The notes under the pieces were generated by a model that saw nothing but the letters and a program-made list of their open reading frames with translations, had not been told where the DNA came from and did not search any database. The translations under genes were made by a program, and so were the position numbers. This document shows positions 1 to 8,350 of a DNA stretch of 64,000 bases, one piece after another. Source of the stretch: PKWO01 sp036384915 (GTDB taxonomy: Bacteria > Pseudomonadota > Gammaproteobacteria > Burkholderiales > Burkholderiaceae_D); NCBI GenBank assembly GCA_036384915.1, contig DASVLJ010000044.1:1-64000 (forward strand). Reading direction: 5' to 3'. The number at the start of each line of letters is the position of its first letter. Position 1 is the stretch's first letter.

Positions 1-807
1 CCCGCCGCCGCGATGAGCCCCGCGCGTGCCGCGCTGGAAGCCGCCCGCGCCGGCATGAAGGCCGCTGTAGGCGGCGCGGCGCGGTCCGCGCCCGAAGCCG
101 CACCTGCTGCGGCCGCTGCACCGGTTCCGGCGCCGGCCCCGGTGACCCCAGCCGCCGCTCCCGTGGCCAGGCAATCCGCCAGGCCGGAGGCGCCGCCGGA
201 AGATGCCCCGCCGCCCTGGATGGATGAGGCCGCATCTTTCGAACCGCCGCCTTACGAATTCCCCGAGGAGGCCGAAGCGCGGGAAGCCGTGCCGGCGCCT
301 GCGCCGGCGGCCACACAGGCAGCGCCGGTTCCTGCTCCCGTATCGGCTCCGGCTCCCGCTCCTGCCCCCGCTCCGGTTCGCGCGGCGACGCCATTCAAGC
401 CCGAACCTGTCGCCATACTGAATTGGAACGGCGATTGGCCGGCGCTGGCGGCAATCCTGCCCGTGCGCGGCGTGGTGCAGCAATTGGCCCAGCAAAGCGA
501 GCTTGTGCGCGTCGATACCGCGCAAGCAGTCCCGATATTCCATTTGCGCGTCGGCGTGTTGACCCTGATGACGGCCGGCGGCAGCGGCGAGAAGCTTTCC
601 GCGGCCTTGAGCGAGCACTTCGGCCGCCCCGTGCGTGTCGAAGGCGAAGAGGGTAGGGTGGAGCACACCGCCAATGCCGTCTCGATCGCCGAGCGTGAAG
701 CGCGCCAGAAGCATACCGAGGAATTGTTCGAGCGCGACCCCTTCGTGCAAAAGCTGGTGCGCGAGTTCGGCGCCTACATCATGCCGGGGTCGGTCAAGCC
801 CGCCTGA
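1..807 (+). CDS. dnaX: DNA polymerase III subunit tau/gamma, C-terminal part (dnaX, 5' truncated by window edge)
   Basis: The reading frame is open from base 1 and ends at a TGA at 805-807, so this is the 3' part of a longer gene. The visible protein starts with a low-complexity Ala/Pro linker of about 130 residues, then a folded domain (from FKPEPVAILNWNGDWPALAA onward) typical of the tau C-terminal region that contacts the polymerase alpha subunit and DnaB. Tau is the clamp-loader subunit that ties together the replicase at the fork. The ATPase part lies upstream, outside the window. The order dnaX-ybaB-recR is widely conserved in proteobacteria and supports the call. Repeated PAPAPAP-type linker sequence is common in Burkholderiales DnaX. 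Confidence 0.9.
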   Translation, partial: PAAAMSPARAALEAARAGMKAAVGGAARSAPEAAPAAAAAPVPAPAPVTPAAAPVARQSARPEAPPEDAPPPWMDEAASFEPPPYEFPEEAEAREAVPAPAPAATQAAPVPAPVSAPAPAPAPAPVRAATPFKPEPVAILNWNGDWPALAAILPVRGVVQQLAQQSELVRVDTAQAVPIFHLRVGVLTLMTAGGSGEKLSAALSEHFGRPVRVEGEEGRVEHTANAVSIAEREARQKHTEELFERDPFVQKLVREFGAYIMPGSVKPA

Positions 808-872
808 GCTTTCGCACCGCGGCATGCCGCCGGTGCGCCACGTATTCAACCCATCACAAACAGGAGTTCACC

Positions 873-1199
873 ATGATGAAAAACCAGTTGGCCGGCTTGA
901 TGAAGCAGGCCCAGGCCATGCAAGACAATATGAAGAAGATGCAGGACCAATTGGCCGGGATCGAAGTCGAAGGCCAGTCCGGCGCCGGCTTGGTGAAGAT
1001 CGTCATGACGTGCAAGAACGACGTCAAGCGCGTGTCGATCGATCCGTCGCTGCTGGGCGACGACAAGGACATGCTGGAAGACCTGGTGGCGGCCGCCTTC
1101 AACGATGCCGTGCGCAAGGCCGAAGCGACGACCCAGGAAAAGATGTCCTCGGTCACGGCCGGCATGCCGCTGCCGCCCGGTTTCAAGATGCCGTTCTGA
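873..1199 (+). CDS. YbaB/EbfC family nucleoid-associated protein
   Basis: This 108-residue protein begins MMKNQLAGLMKQAQAMQDN and has the family pattern: an N-terminal helix rich in Met/Gln/Lys, a central beta region (IEVEGQSGAGLVKIVMTCKN) and a C-terminal helix ending in LPPGFKMPF. YbaB/EbfC proteins are small dimers that bind DNA and help organise the nucleoid. A Shine-Dalgarno sequence (CAGGAG) lies at about 861-866, so the first of the two adjacent ATG codons is a good start. The gene sits 65 bases after dnaX and 15 bases before recR and is probably co-transcribed with both. Confidence 0.93.
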   Translation: MMKNQLAGLMKQAQAMQDNMKKMQDQLAGIEVEGQSGAGLVKIVMTCKNDVKRVSIDPSLLGDDKDMLEDLVAAAFNDAVRKAEATTQEKMSSVTAGMPLPPGFKMPF

Positions 1200-1214
1200 C
1201 GATTCCTGCACCGC

Positions 1215-1811
1215 ATGAAGTCGCCGACCAGCCTTGAATTTTTGAGCGAAGCCTTGCGCCGCCTCCCCGGCGTCGGGCCGAAATCGGCGCAACGCATGGC
1301 CTTCCACCTGCTGCAGCACGACCGTGAAGGCGCGGCCATGCTGGGGCGGGCGGTGCTGCAGGCGGTCGAGAAAGTCCGCCATTGCGCCATGTGCAATACC
1401 TTCACGGAAAACGAAATCTGTGAAACCTGCAATGACAGCGAACGCGATCCGGCGCTGTTGTGCGTGGTCGAGACCCCGGGCGACCAATTGATGATCGAGC
1501 AGACGCTGACCTACAAGGGACTGTACTTCGTGCTCATGGGACGGCTTTCGCCGCTTGATGGCGTGGGGCCGAAAGACATCCACCTGGAAAAGCTGATTGC
1601 GCGCGCCACCGACGGCGTGGTGCAGGAAGTGGTGCTGGCGACCAATTTCACCAACGAGGGCGAGGCGACGGCGCACTACATCAGCGAAACGCTGAAAGCG
1701 CGCGGCTTGAAGGTAAGCCGCCTGGCGCGCGGCGTGCCGGTGGGCGGCGAGCTGGAATACGTCGATGCCGGGACGATCGCACGGGCGATGCTGGACCGGC
1801 GTTCGGCTTAG
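1215..1811 (+). CDS. recR: recombination mediator protein RecR
   Basis: The 198-residue length matches RecR. An N-terminal helix-hairpin-helix (LPGVGPKSAQRMAFHLL, residues 17-33) is followed by a zinc finger with Cys57, Cys60, Cys69 and Cys72, then a Toprim domain beginning near LLCVVETPGD and ending with the Walker-like C-terminus (GVPVGGELEYVDAGTIARA). RecR works with RecO (and RecF) to load RecA on single-stranded gaps covered by SSB. It follows ybaB closely, as in most proteobacteria. All four zinc-binding cysteines are present and the gene appears intact. Confidence 0.96.
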   Translation: MKSPTSLEFLSEALRRLPGVGPKSAQRMAFHLLQHDREGAAMLGRAVLQAVEKVRHCAMCNTFTENEICETCNDSERDPALLCVVETPGDQLMIEQTLTYKGLYFVLMGRLSPLDGVGPKDIHLEKLIARATDGVVQEVVLATNFTNEGEATAHYISETLKARGLKVSRLARGVPVGGELEYVDAGTIARAMLDRRSA

Positions 1812-1820
1812 GTTTTCATC

Positions 1821-1844
1821 CTCTCTCCCACAAGTGGGAGAGGG
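1821..1844. repeat. short palindromic intergenic hairpin after recR
   Basis: A perfect 9-bp inverted repeat (CTCTCCCAC / GTGGGAGAG at 1823-1831 and 1834-1842) surrounds a two-base AA loop. No T-run follows, so it is not a classic intrinsic terminator. Short elements of this sequence are common between genes of many proteobacteria. It separates recR from the next gene. Confidence 0.6.
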
Positions 1845-1864
1845 GAGTTAAGGATCGCGAGCGC

Positions 1865-3109
1865 ATGCAAACAAATTCATCCGCCGGCCCTCTCGCCGGC
1901 ATCAAAGTCCTCGAACTCGGCACCCTCATCGCCGGCCCCTTCTGTTCACGCATGCTTGCCGAATTCGGCGCCGACGTGATCAAGGTCGAAGCGCCCGACG
2001 GCGGCGATCCCTTGCGCCAATGGCGCGTCCTGAAAGACGGCACCTCGCTCTGGTGGTCGGTCCAGGCGCGCAACAAAAAGAGCCTGACGCTGAACATGAA
2101 GGACGCGCGGGCGCAGGAGATCGCGCGCCGCCTTGCGCTCGACGCCGACATCATCATCGAGAACTACCGCCCCGGCGTGCTGGAAAAATGGAACCTCGGC
2201 TACGAGCAATTGAAGGCCGTCAACCCGGCTGTCATCATGGTACGCCTGTCAGGCTATGGCCAGACCGGGCCGATGAAGGACTTGCCCGGCTTCGGCGCCA
2301 TCGGCGAATCGATGGGCGGCCTGCGCTATGTTTCCGGGCATGCCGACCGGCCTCCCGTGCGCGTCGGCATCTCGATCGGCGATTCGGTCGCGGCGCTGCA
2401 CGGCGTGATCGGCGCGATGATGGCGCTGCGCCATCGCGACGTGACCGGCGGACGCTGGAACGGCAAGCAGGGTGCGGAATGCATCGCCGGCCAGGGGCAG
2501 ATGGTCGACGTGGCGCTGTACGAATCGGTGTTCAACCTGATGGAATCGCTCGTGCCCGAGTTCGACCATGCCGGCGTGGTACGCGAACGCACGGGCGGCG
2601 CCTTGCCCGGCATCGTGCCGTCGAACACGTACACGACCAAAGAGGGCGCCAACATCGTCATCGCCGGCAATGGCGATGCCATCTTCAAGCGCCTGATGAT
2701 CGCCATCGGCCGGCAGGATATGGCGGACGATCCGCAACTGGCGCGCAACGACGGCCGCGTGCCGCGCACGGCCGAGATCGACCGGGCTATCCAGGATTGG
2801 TGCGATACGCAGGATATCGAATCGGCGCTTGCCATATTGAAGGCCGCCGACGTGCCGGTCGGGAAGATCTATTCCGTGCGCGACATGATGAGCGATCCGC
2901 AATTTCTCGCGCGCGGCATGTTCGAGCAGCACGCCTTCGAGGATGGCACGCCGATCAAGCTGCCCGCCGCCAGTCCCAAACTGTCGGAAACGCCGGCCGC
3001 GACGCGCTGGCTTGGGCCGCAACTGGGCGAACACAATGACGAAGTGCTGGCTGCGCTGGGTTATGGCCAAGCCGATATCGCCCAACTGCGCGCCGACAAG
3101 GTGATCTAG
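1865..3109 (+). CDS. CaiB/BaiF (family III) CoA-transferase
   Basis: The 414-residue protein has the family III CoA-transferase signatures: N-terminal GIKVLELGTLIAGPFCSRML, the DVIKVEAP strand, NYRPGVLEKW, and GYGQTGPMKDLPGFGAIGE. The GISIGD segment places the expected catalytic aspartate at Asp173. These enzymes move CoA between carboxylic acids through an acyl-aspartate intermediate; the substrates cannot be read from sequence. A short insertion (GGRWNGKQGAECIAGQ, about residues 198-213) before GQMVDVALYES lengthens a loop compared with usual members. It stands alone between recR and a PaiB-like gene, so the pathway is unknown. Confidence 0.9.
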   Translation: MQTNSSAGPLAGIKVLELGTLIAGPFCSRMLAEFGADVIKVEAPDGGDPLRQWRVLKDGTSLWWSVQARNKKSLTLNMKDARAQEIARRLALDADIIIENYRPGVLEKWNLGYEQLKAVNPAVIMVRLSGYGQTGPMKDLPGFGAIGESMGGLRYVSGHADRPPVRVGISIGDSVAALHGVIGAMMALRHRDVTGGRWNGKQGAECIAGQGQMVDVALYESVFNLMESLVPEFDHAGVVRERTGGALPGIVPSNTYTTKEGANIVIAGNGDAIFKRLMIAIGRQDMADDPQLARNDGRVPRTAEIDRAIQDWCDTQDIESALAILKAADVPVGKIYSVRDMMSDPQFLARGMFEQHAFEDGTPIKLPAASPKLSETPAATRWLGPQLGEHNDEVLAALGYGQADIAQLRADKVI

Positions 3110-3123
3110 TGTAGGAGAATCCG

Positions 3124-3759
3124 ATGTACGTCCCCTCGCATTTCGAAGAGACCCGCACCGACGTCATGCACGCGCTGATCCGTGCCCATGGCCTCGGCAC
3201 GCTCGTGACGCTTGACGACAGCGGCTTGAACGCCAACCACATCCCCTTCGAGATCGAGGCGGAAGGGTCGGGAGCGGGAGGGTTCGGCGTGCTGCGCGCC
3301 CATGTCGCACGCGCCAATCCGGTGTGGAAGAATTGTTCGCGTGCGGTCGACGCCATGGTCGTGTTCCAGGGCGCGCAAGCCTACATCACGCCCTCGTGGT
3401 ATGAAACCAAGAAGACCGACGGTAAGGTGGTGCCGACCTATAACTACATCTCGGTGCATGCCTACGGCGAGTTGCGCGCGATTGAAGACAAGGCCTGGCT
3501 GCGCCAATTCGTCAGCCGACTGACTGATCGCCATGAAGCCTTGCGCACCGCCCCCTGGGTCGTCTCCGACGCCCCGGAAGAATATATCGACAAGTTGCTG
3601 GGCGCCATTGTCGGCATCGAAATCCCGATCAAGCGGCTTGTGGGAAAATGGAAAGTAAGCCAAAACCGTCCCGCGGCCGACCGCGCCGGTATCGTTGCCG
3701 GCCTGACAGAAGCGGGTAGCGATGACGCGCGCGCCATGGCGCAGGCGGTGGGGCGGTAA
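3124..3759 (+). CDS. FMN-binding negative transcriptional regulator family protein (PaiB-like)
   Basis: The 211-residue protein carries the PaiB pattern: MYVPSHFEETR at the start, LNANHIPFEIE, and the long signature YITPSWYETKK...VPTYNYISVHAYG in the middle. The family has a split-barrel FMN-binding fold. B. subtilis PaiB was linked to control of sporulation and degradative enzymes, but in proteobacteria the physiological role is generally unproven. It begins 14 bases after the CoA-transferase stop, with GTAGGAG just upstream, so the two genes are probably co-transcribed. No DNA-binding motif is evident. Confidence 0.88.
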   Translation: MYVPSHFEETRTDVMHALIRAHGLGTLVTLDDSGLNANHIPFEIEAEGSGAGGFGVLRAHVARANPVWKNCSRAVDAMVVFQGAQAYITPSWYETKKTDGKVVPTYNYISVHAYGELRAIEDKAWLRQFVSRLTDRHEALRTAPWVVSDAPEEYIDKLLGAIVGIEIPIKRLVGKWKVSQNRPAADRAGIVAGLTEAGSDDARAMAQAVGR

Positions 3760-3788
3760 CTATTTTATGTAGGCGGGAGGCCGCCCCG

Positions 3789-3883
3789 GGCAATGTATTG
3801 CGCCGTATGGAAACGCGGCGCAGCTAACATATAGTTTTCGAGGCGCTACGGGGACTCAGCATTCGGCGCAATACATTGCGCCC
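3789..3883. repeat. inverted repeat pair between paiB-like gene and tal
   Basis: The left arm (3789-3806, GGGCAATGTATTGCGCCG) and right arm (3864-3883, CGGCGCAATACATTGCGCCC) are near-perfect reverse complements about 57 bases apart. Both genes on either side end here (convergent), which is the usual location of REP-type elements that can act as bidirectional terminators or mRNA-end protectors. The arms are themselves partly palindromic (GGCGCAAT...ATTGCGCC). Confidence 0.6.
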
Positions 3884-3928
3884 TACGTTCCTGCCGCGTG
3901 ATTTTTCGGTGCAAGGTTCCGAATAGCG

Positions 3929-4864
3929 TCAACGCAACGCGTCAACCATCTTTTCCAGCTTCACCGCATCGGCACAGAACAGGCGTATGCCTTCAGCCAG
4001 CTTTTCCATACCCATGGCATCGTCGTTCAGCATCAGGCGGAATGCCTTCTCATCGAGGTCCAGCTTGGCAATGTCGGCGGCCCTGGAGCTTTCCTCGTCA
4101 AGCTTGCGTGTCAACGGTGCATCGGACTCGGCCAGCTTTTGCAGCAAATCCGGGCTGATGGTCAGCAGGTCACAGCCGGCCAGCTCGATGATCTGGCTGG
4201 TGTTGCGGAAGCTTGCGCCCATGACTTCGGTCTTGTAGCCGAACTTGCGGTAGTAGTTGTAGATGCGCTTGACCGATTGCACGCCGGGGTCGTCGGCGCC
4301 GTGGTATTCCTGGCCGGTCGATTTCTTGAACCAGTCGTAGATGCGGCCGACGAAGGGCGAGATCAATTGGGCGCCGGCTTCGGCGCAGGCGGCGGCTTGC
4401 GGCAGGGCGAACAGGAGCGTCATATTGCAACGGATGCCTTCGCGCTCCAGCACTTCGGCGGCGCGTATGCCTTCCCAGGTCGAGGCGATCTTGATCAGGA
4501 TACGCTCGCGGCCGATGCCAGCGGCTTCATACAGGGCGATCAGCCGGCGGCCTTTTTCCACCGTGCCGGCGGTGTCGAAGGAGAGGCGCGCATCGGTTTC
4601 GGTCGAAACGCGGCCGGGGATGAGCTTCAGGATTTCCAGGCCGAAATCGATCAGCAGGTGATCGATGACGTCTTCCGTGCTCTTGCGGCCATGGTCGCGC
4701 ACGGCCTTTTCCAGCAGCGGCTTGTACTCATCCTTTTGCACGGCCTTCAGGATCAGTGAAGGATTGGTAGTCGCGTCGCGCGGCGCGAAGGACTTCATCG
4801 ATTGGAAGTCGCCCGTGTCGGCGACGATGGTGGTGTATTGCTTGAGTTGTTCGAGCTGGCTCAT
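3929..4864 (-). CDS. tal: transaldolase
   Basis: This 311-residue protein is a standard class I transaldolase of the pentose phosphate pathway, moving a dihydroxyacetone unit between sugar phosphates in the cytoplasm. It starts MSQLEQLKQYTTIVADTGDF, has DATTNPSLILKA at residues 30-41, and carries the Schiff-base lysine as Lys125 in ILIKIASTWEG. The SPFVGRIYDW and MGASFRNTSQI segments are also typical. Length and motifs match TalB-type enzymes. It is a single gene facing the PaiB-like gene and followed upstream by a thioesterase on the same strand. Confidence 0.96.
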   Translation of the reverse strand: MSQLEQLKQYTTIVADTGDFQSMKSFAPRDATTNPSLILKAVQKDEYKPLLEKAVRDHGRKSTEDVIDHLLIDFGLEILKLIPGRVSTETDARLSFDTAGTVEKGRRLIALYEAAGIGRERILIKIASTWEGIRAAEVLEREGIRCNMTLLFALPQAAACAEAGAQLISPFVGRIYDWFKKSTGQEYHGADDPGVQSVKRIYNYYRKFGYKTEVMGASFRNTSQIIELAGCDLLTISPDLLQKLAESDAPLTRKLDEESSRAADIAKLDLDEKAFRLMLNDDAMGMEKLAEGIRLFCADAVKLEKMVDALR

Positions 4865-4913
4865 GTTGTTAGGTAGGTCGGTTGCGCAAAAGAGAACGCC
4901 GGGAGGTGCAATT

Positions 4914-5345
4914 TTACCCGGGAGCCTTGGGCCACAGGATCATCTGGGTACAGCGGAAGCCGGCAATCAGCTTGTCGTGCCCGTCGGCGCGGTGGAATAC
5001 CGACGCGTCCCACACCTGGGTCGTGCGCCCGGCGTGGACGGCGCGCGCTTCGCACACCAGCAAGCCTTTGCGCGCCGTGCCCATGAAATTGCTCTTCAAT
5101 TCGATGGTCGTGAAATTGACGGCGCCTTCCGGCAGGCTTGCCAGGCAGCCGTAACCACAAGTTGTATCCGCCAGGGTAACCACGGTACCCGCATGCAGAT
5201 AGCCGTTCGGCGCGAGCAATGCATCGCGCACTTCAAGCTCGGTTTGCGCCATCAACGATTCAATGCGCTTGACTTCGATGCCAATCAGGCCGGGCAGGAA
5301 GCCCGCGCCGATTTCGTTGAAGTGTTCCGGGGTTTTGCTGTTCAT
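4914..5345 (-). CDS. PaaI-like hotdog-fold thioesterase
   Basis: The protein is about 143 residues (start MNSKTPEHFNEIGAG). I prefer the ATG at 5345 over one 33 bases upstream because it has a good ribosome-binding site (ACGAGG) six bases before it. The segment APNGYLHAGTVVTLADTTCGYGC contains the hotdog-family pattern with a catalytic-type Asp, and ELKSNFMGTAR is the typical following strand. These enzymes hydrolyse acyl-CoA thioesters, often aryl-CoA, in the cytoplasm. The substrate is not predictable from sequence. Confidence 0.85.
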   Translation of the reverse strand: MNSKTPEHFNEIGAGFLPGLIGIEVKRIESLMAQTELEVRDALLAPNGYLHAGTVVTLADTTCGYGCLASLPEGAVNFTTIELKSNFMGTARKGLLVCEARAVHAGRTTQVWDASVFHRADGHDKLIAGFRCTQMILWPKAPG

Positions 5346-5515
5346 TGTGTGCCTCGTGATGTCGTTTCCGCCACGCAAATTCTACCTGAGTTGTCAAATC
5401 CACCTGTAAGAACTAGCAGGATGTAATTTCGGAGGATACCGACTACATTATTTCCGTAGGGCATCATTTTGATCGCTATGCGTGTCTTATGCGATCGATA
5501 ACACAGAGGAAGAAC

Positions 5516-7210
5516 ATGCAAAAATTTTTATCTCTTACCGTGTCGAGGAAGCTCTGGCTGCTCGTCGCGGGAACCATAGTCGGCATCGCGCTATTGACTA
5601 CAACCTTCCTGCTCTCCGAGCGCGGCCTGATCATGGCCGAGCGCGAGGATGCGATTCGCCAGCAGATCGAAACGGCATACTCCGAAGTCGCCCATTACGA
5701 GAGTTTGGCGGCAAAAGGCGCGATGCCGGTCGACGAAGCCAAGGCCAAGGCCTTGGAAGCCGTCCGCGCGATGCGCTTCGGCGACGGCAATTACTACTTC
5801 ATGTTCGACACCAACCTGCGCATGCTGATGCAGCCGATCAAGCCCGAAATGGAGGGCAAGGATTTGAGCGAGAACAAGGATCCGGCCGGCAAGCGCCTGT
5901 TCGTTGAAATTGCGAACGTGGTCAAGGCGCAAGGTGCGGGTTTCGTGCCCTACATGTGGCCCAAGCCGGGGCAGCAGGAAGCCTTGCCCAAGATATCGTA
6001 TTCCAAGCTGTTTGCGCCCTGGGGCTGGATCATCGGCTCCGGCGTCTGGGTCGATACGGTGGAATCGGTCTTCCTGCACAGGCTCGCCATGTTCTCGCTC
6101 GGTGCCGCCGTGCTGGTGGCGGTCCTGACCGCGTTCAGCATCCTGATCGCGCGCAGCATCACGCGACCGCTGGCCCGGGCCGTGGCCATCGCCAAGACCG
6201 TGGCCGCTGGCGACCTTTCGACCCACATCGAACCGGTCGCGAGCAAGGACGAGACGGGCGATTTGCTGCGCGCCCTGCGCGAGATGCATGACAGCCTGGA
6301 GCGTATCGTCGGCGAAGTGCGCGGCGGCGCCGAGACCATCGCCACGGCCACTTCCGAAATCGCGAGCGGCAACCTCGACTTGTCCTCGCGCACGGAGGCG
6401 CAGGCCGGGTCGCTCGAAGAGACCGCCTCGTCGATGGAGGAGCTGACCGGCACCGTGAAGCAAAACGCCGACAATGCGCATGAGGCGAACCGCATGGCGC
6501 AGGGCGCTTCGCAGGTGGCCGCGCGCGGCGGCGCGGTGGTGCGCGAAGTGGTCGATACCATGCGCGCGATCGACGAATCCTCGCGCAAGATCGTCGATAT
6601 CATCGGCGTGATCGACGGCATTTCGTTCCAGACCAATATCCTGGCCTTGAATGCCGCGGTCGAGGCTGCGCGCGCGGGCGAGCAGGGGCGCGGTTTCGCC
6701 GTGGTGGCGACCGAGGTGCGCAACCTGGCACAGCGCTCGGCGGCGGCGGCCAAGGAAATCAAGATCCTGATCGGCAACTCGGTGGAGCAGGTGGAGCGCG
6801 GCAGCAAGCTGGTCGATAGCGCCGGCAGCACCATGGACGAGGTGGTCGACAGCATCGGCCGCGTGACTGCCATCATGAGCGAGATCACTTCGGCCAGCCG
6901 CGAGCAATCGGCCGGCATCGAGCAGGTCAACCGCGCCATCATCGAGATGGACAACGTGACCCAGCAGAACGCCGCCCTGGTGGAAGAGGCGGCGGCGGCG
7001 GCCGGTTCGCTGCAGGATCAGGCGGCCAAGCTGTCGCAAGTCGTCAGCGTGTTCAAGCTGGGCGCCTCGTTCCGGACGGTGCAGCCGGCCGAGCCCGCCG
7101 TACTGCGTGCAACGCGCGCACCCGGTGCCGCAACGCCGATGCCGGCGGGCAAGGTGCTGAAATTGAACCCGCCCAAGCTCAAATCCCAGCCGCGCCGAAT
7201 AGCGCGTTGA
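5516..7210 (+). CDS. methyl-accepting chemotaxis protein with single Cache sensor domain
   Basis: Translation most likely begins at the ATG at 5516, preceded by AGAGGAAG; the resulting protein is 564 residues. It has a first membrane helix (about 11-32), a periplasmic domain with the sCache_2-type features RFGDGNYYFMFDTN and PWGWIIGSGVWVD, a second membrane helix (about 189-211), a HAMP linker, and a cytoplasmic signalling domain with the conserved hairpin EAARAGEQGRGFAVVATEVR. It senses a small ligand outside the cytoplasm and controls CheA. The C-terminus ends in basic residues without a CheR/CheB-tethering pentapeptide. No che or fla genes are nearby, so it is an orphan receptor. Confidence 0.95.
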   Translation: MQKFLSLTVSRKLWLLVAGTIVGIALLTTTFLLSERGLIMAEREDAIRQQIETAYSEVAHYESLAAKGAMPVDEAKAKALEAVRAMRFGDGNYYFMFDTNLRMLMQPIKPEMEGKDLSENKDPAGKRLFVEIANVVKAQGAGFVPYMWPKPGQQEALPKISYSKLFAPWGWIIGSGVWVDTVESVFLHRLAMFSLGAAVLVAVLTAFSILIARSITRPLARAVAIAKTVAAGDLSTHIEPVASKDETGDLLRALREMHDSLERIVGEVRGGAETIATATSEIASGNLDLSSRTEAQAGSLEETASSMEELTGTVKQNADNAHEANRMAQGASQVAARGGAVVREVVDTMRAIDESSRKIVDIIGVIDGISFQTNILALNAAVEAARAGEQGRGFAVVATEVRNLAQRSAAAAKEIKILIGNSVEQVERGSKLVDSAGSTMDEVVDSIGRVTAIMSEITSASREQSAGIEQVNRAIIEMDNVTQQNAALVEEAAAAAGSLQDQAAKLSQVVSVFKLGASFRTVQPAEPAVLRATRAPGAATPMPAGKVLKLNPPKLKSQPRRIAR

Positions 7211-7341
7211 GTACATGCTGAGCGCGCCGAGCGCGCGCAGAAGCCGGTCTCCCATTCCCTCAACCAACGCACGGCATGTGCCTGGCGACGGCGGAGTCTT
7301 GCCGCCCGGCGGGCCGCGCGCGGACAGAAAGCGAGTCAATC

Positions 7342-8139
7342 ATGCAACCGAATAGCGTCACAGCAGATTTGAAGGACTATGTCATCAGCGAAAACAAGGC
7401 GGTGGTGCGCAACGATCCCGTGGTGCTGGCACTGATGCGCAAGCAGGTGAATGCGCGCCAATACCGGCTCTATGCGGCGCAGCGCGCCGCGGTGGCGAAC
7501 AATTTCGTGCGCCTCGTGTTGAAGACCGCCGATGCGGCGCGCAGCCGCGGCGATGCCGATCTCGCCGCCGCGCTCGACGCCAATGCGGACGATGAATTGG
7601 GGCGCGGCAGCGATGGCGTGGCGCGTGCCGAGCACAATCACCGCAACTGGAAACTGGCTTACCTGAACGCCCTCGGTATCGACACCGAAGCGCCGGACTT
7701 TCCGCTGCTCGACGAAACGCGCGCCCACGCGGACGCCTTCCTCGAGCTGGAAGCGGAGGCAGGGATGTTGCGCATGGCCGGCGCCCTGCTGTCGCTGGAA
7801 AACATCATTCCCCTGGAATACCGCGCGGCGATACAGTCGCGCGACCATTTGTTTCCGCAATTGTTCTGCATCACGCCGGAAGACGGGGAAGAGGCCCGGC
7901 TCGGCAAGGCGGCGGCGCGGCGATATCTGGACGACCACGTGGTGCACGACGCCAACGAGCACTTCCCGCAGTTGCTCCATGCGCTGGAAAAGTACCAGGA
8001 CGATCCCGCGGCCATGGAAGAGATCAAGAGCGGCATCGACTTTGTCAACCGCCATCGCAAATCGTTCTACGAAGGCCTGGCCGGGGCGCTGGCATTCGAC
8101 GAGGCGCGCATGGATTACTTTACGTACGGACGAGCCTGA
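7342..8139 (+). CDS. heme-oxygenase-like (iron-containing redox enzyme family) protein, putative
   Basis: The protein is 265 residues from the likely ATG at 7342; an earlier in-frame start at 7276 adds a non-conserved basic stretch. It is all-helical by appearance and contains well-spaced carboxylate and histidine residues (ELEAEAGMLRMAG, LENIIPLEYRAAIQSRDH, YLDDHVVHDANEHFPQLL), a layout seen in heme-oxygenase-like diiron proteins. The family call rests on this pattern and length only, so function is uncertain. It starts 131 bases after the chemoreceptor and could share its transcript. Alternative: an unrelated helical protein of unknown function. Confidence 0.45.
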   Translation: MQPNSVTADLKDYVISENKAVVRNDPVVLALMRKQVNARQYRLYAAQRAAVANNFVRLVLKTADAARSRGDADLAAALDANADDELGRGSDGVARAEHNHRNWKLAYLNALGIDTEAPDFPLLDETRAHADAFLELEAEAGMLRMAGALLSLENIIPLEYRAAIQSRDHLFPQLFCITPEDGEEARLGKAAARRYLDDHVVHDANEHFPQLLHALEKYQDDPAAMEEIKSGIDFVNRHRKSFYEGLAGALAFDEARMDYFTYGRA

Positions 8140-8350
8140 CCTCGGCGCAGCGAACGGCCTGCTGCTGCTGCGGCGGCAGCTGTCGTGGCGCAGGTGGTGC
8201 TTCCGCACCGAATCGCATTGCCAGGCGACGGGGGAAGAGTGGTATGCCCCCCTTGCCGCCGCGTGCAAATCTTCAGGAAACCTTCAGGAAGTCTCCCCCA
8301 ATCCTGTATACCATGAAGCACCGGGAACAGGATATTGCGAGGAGACGGCG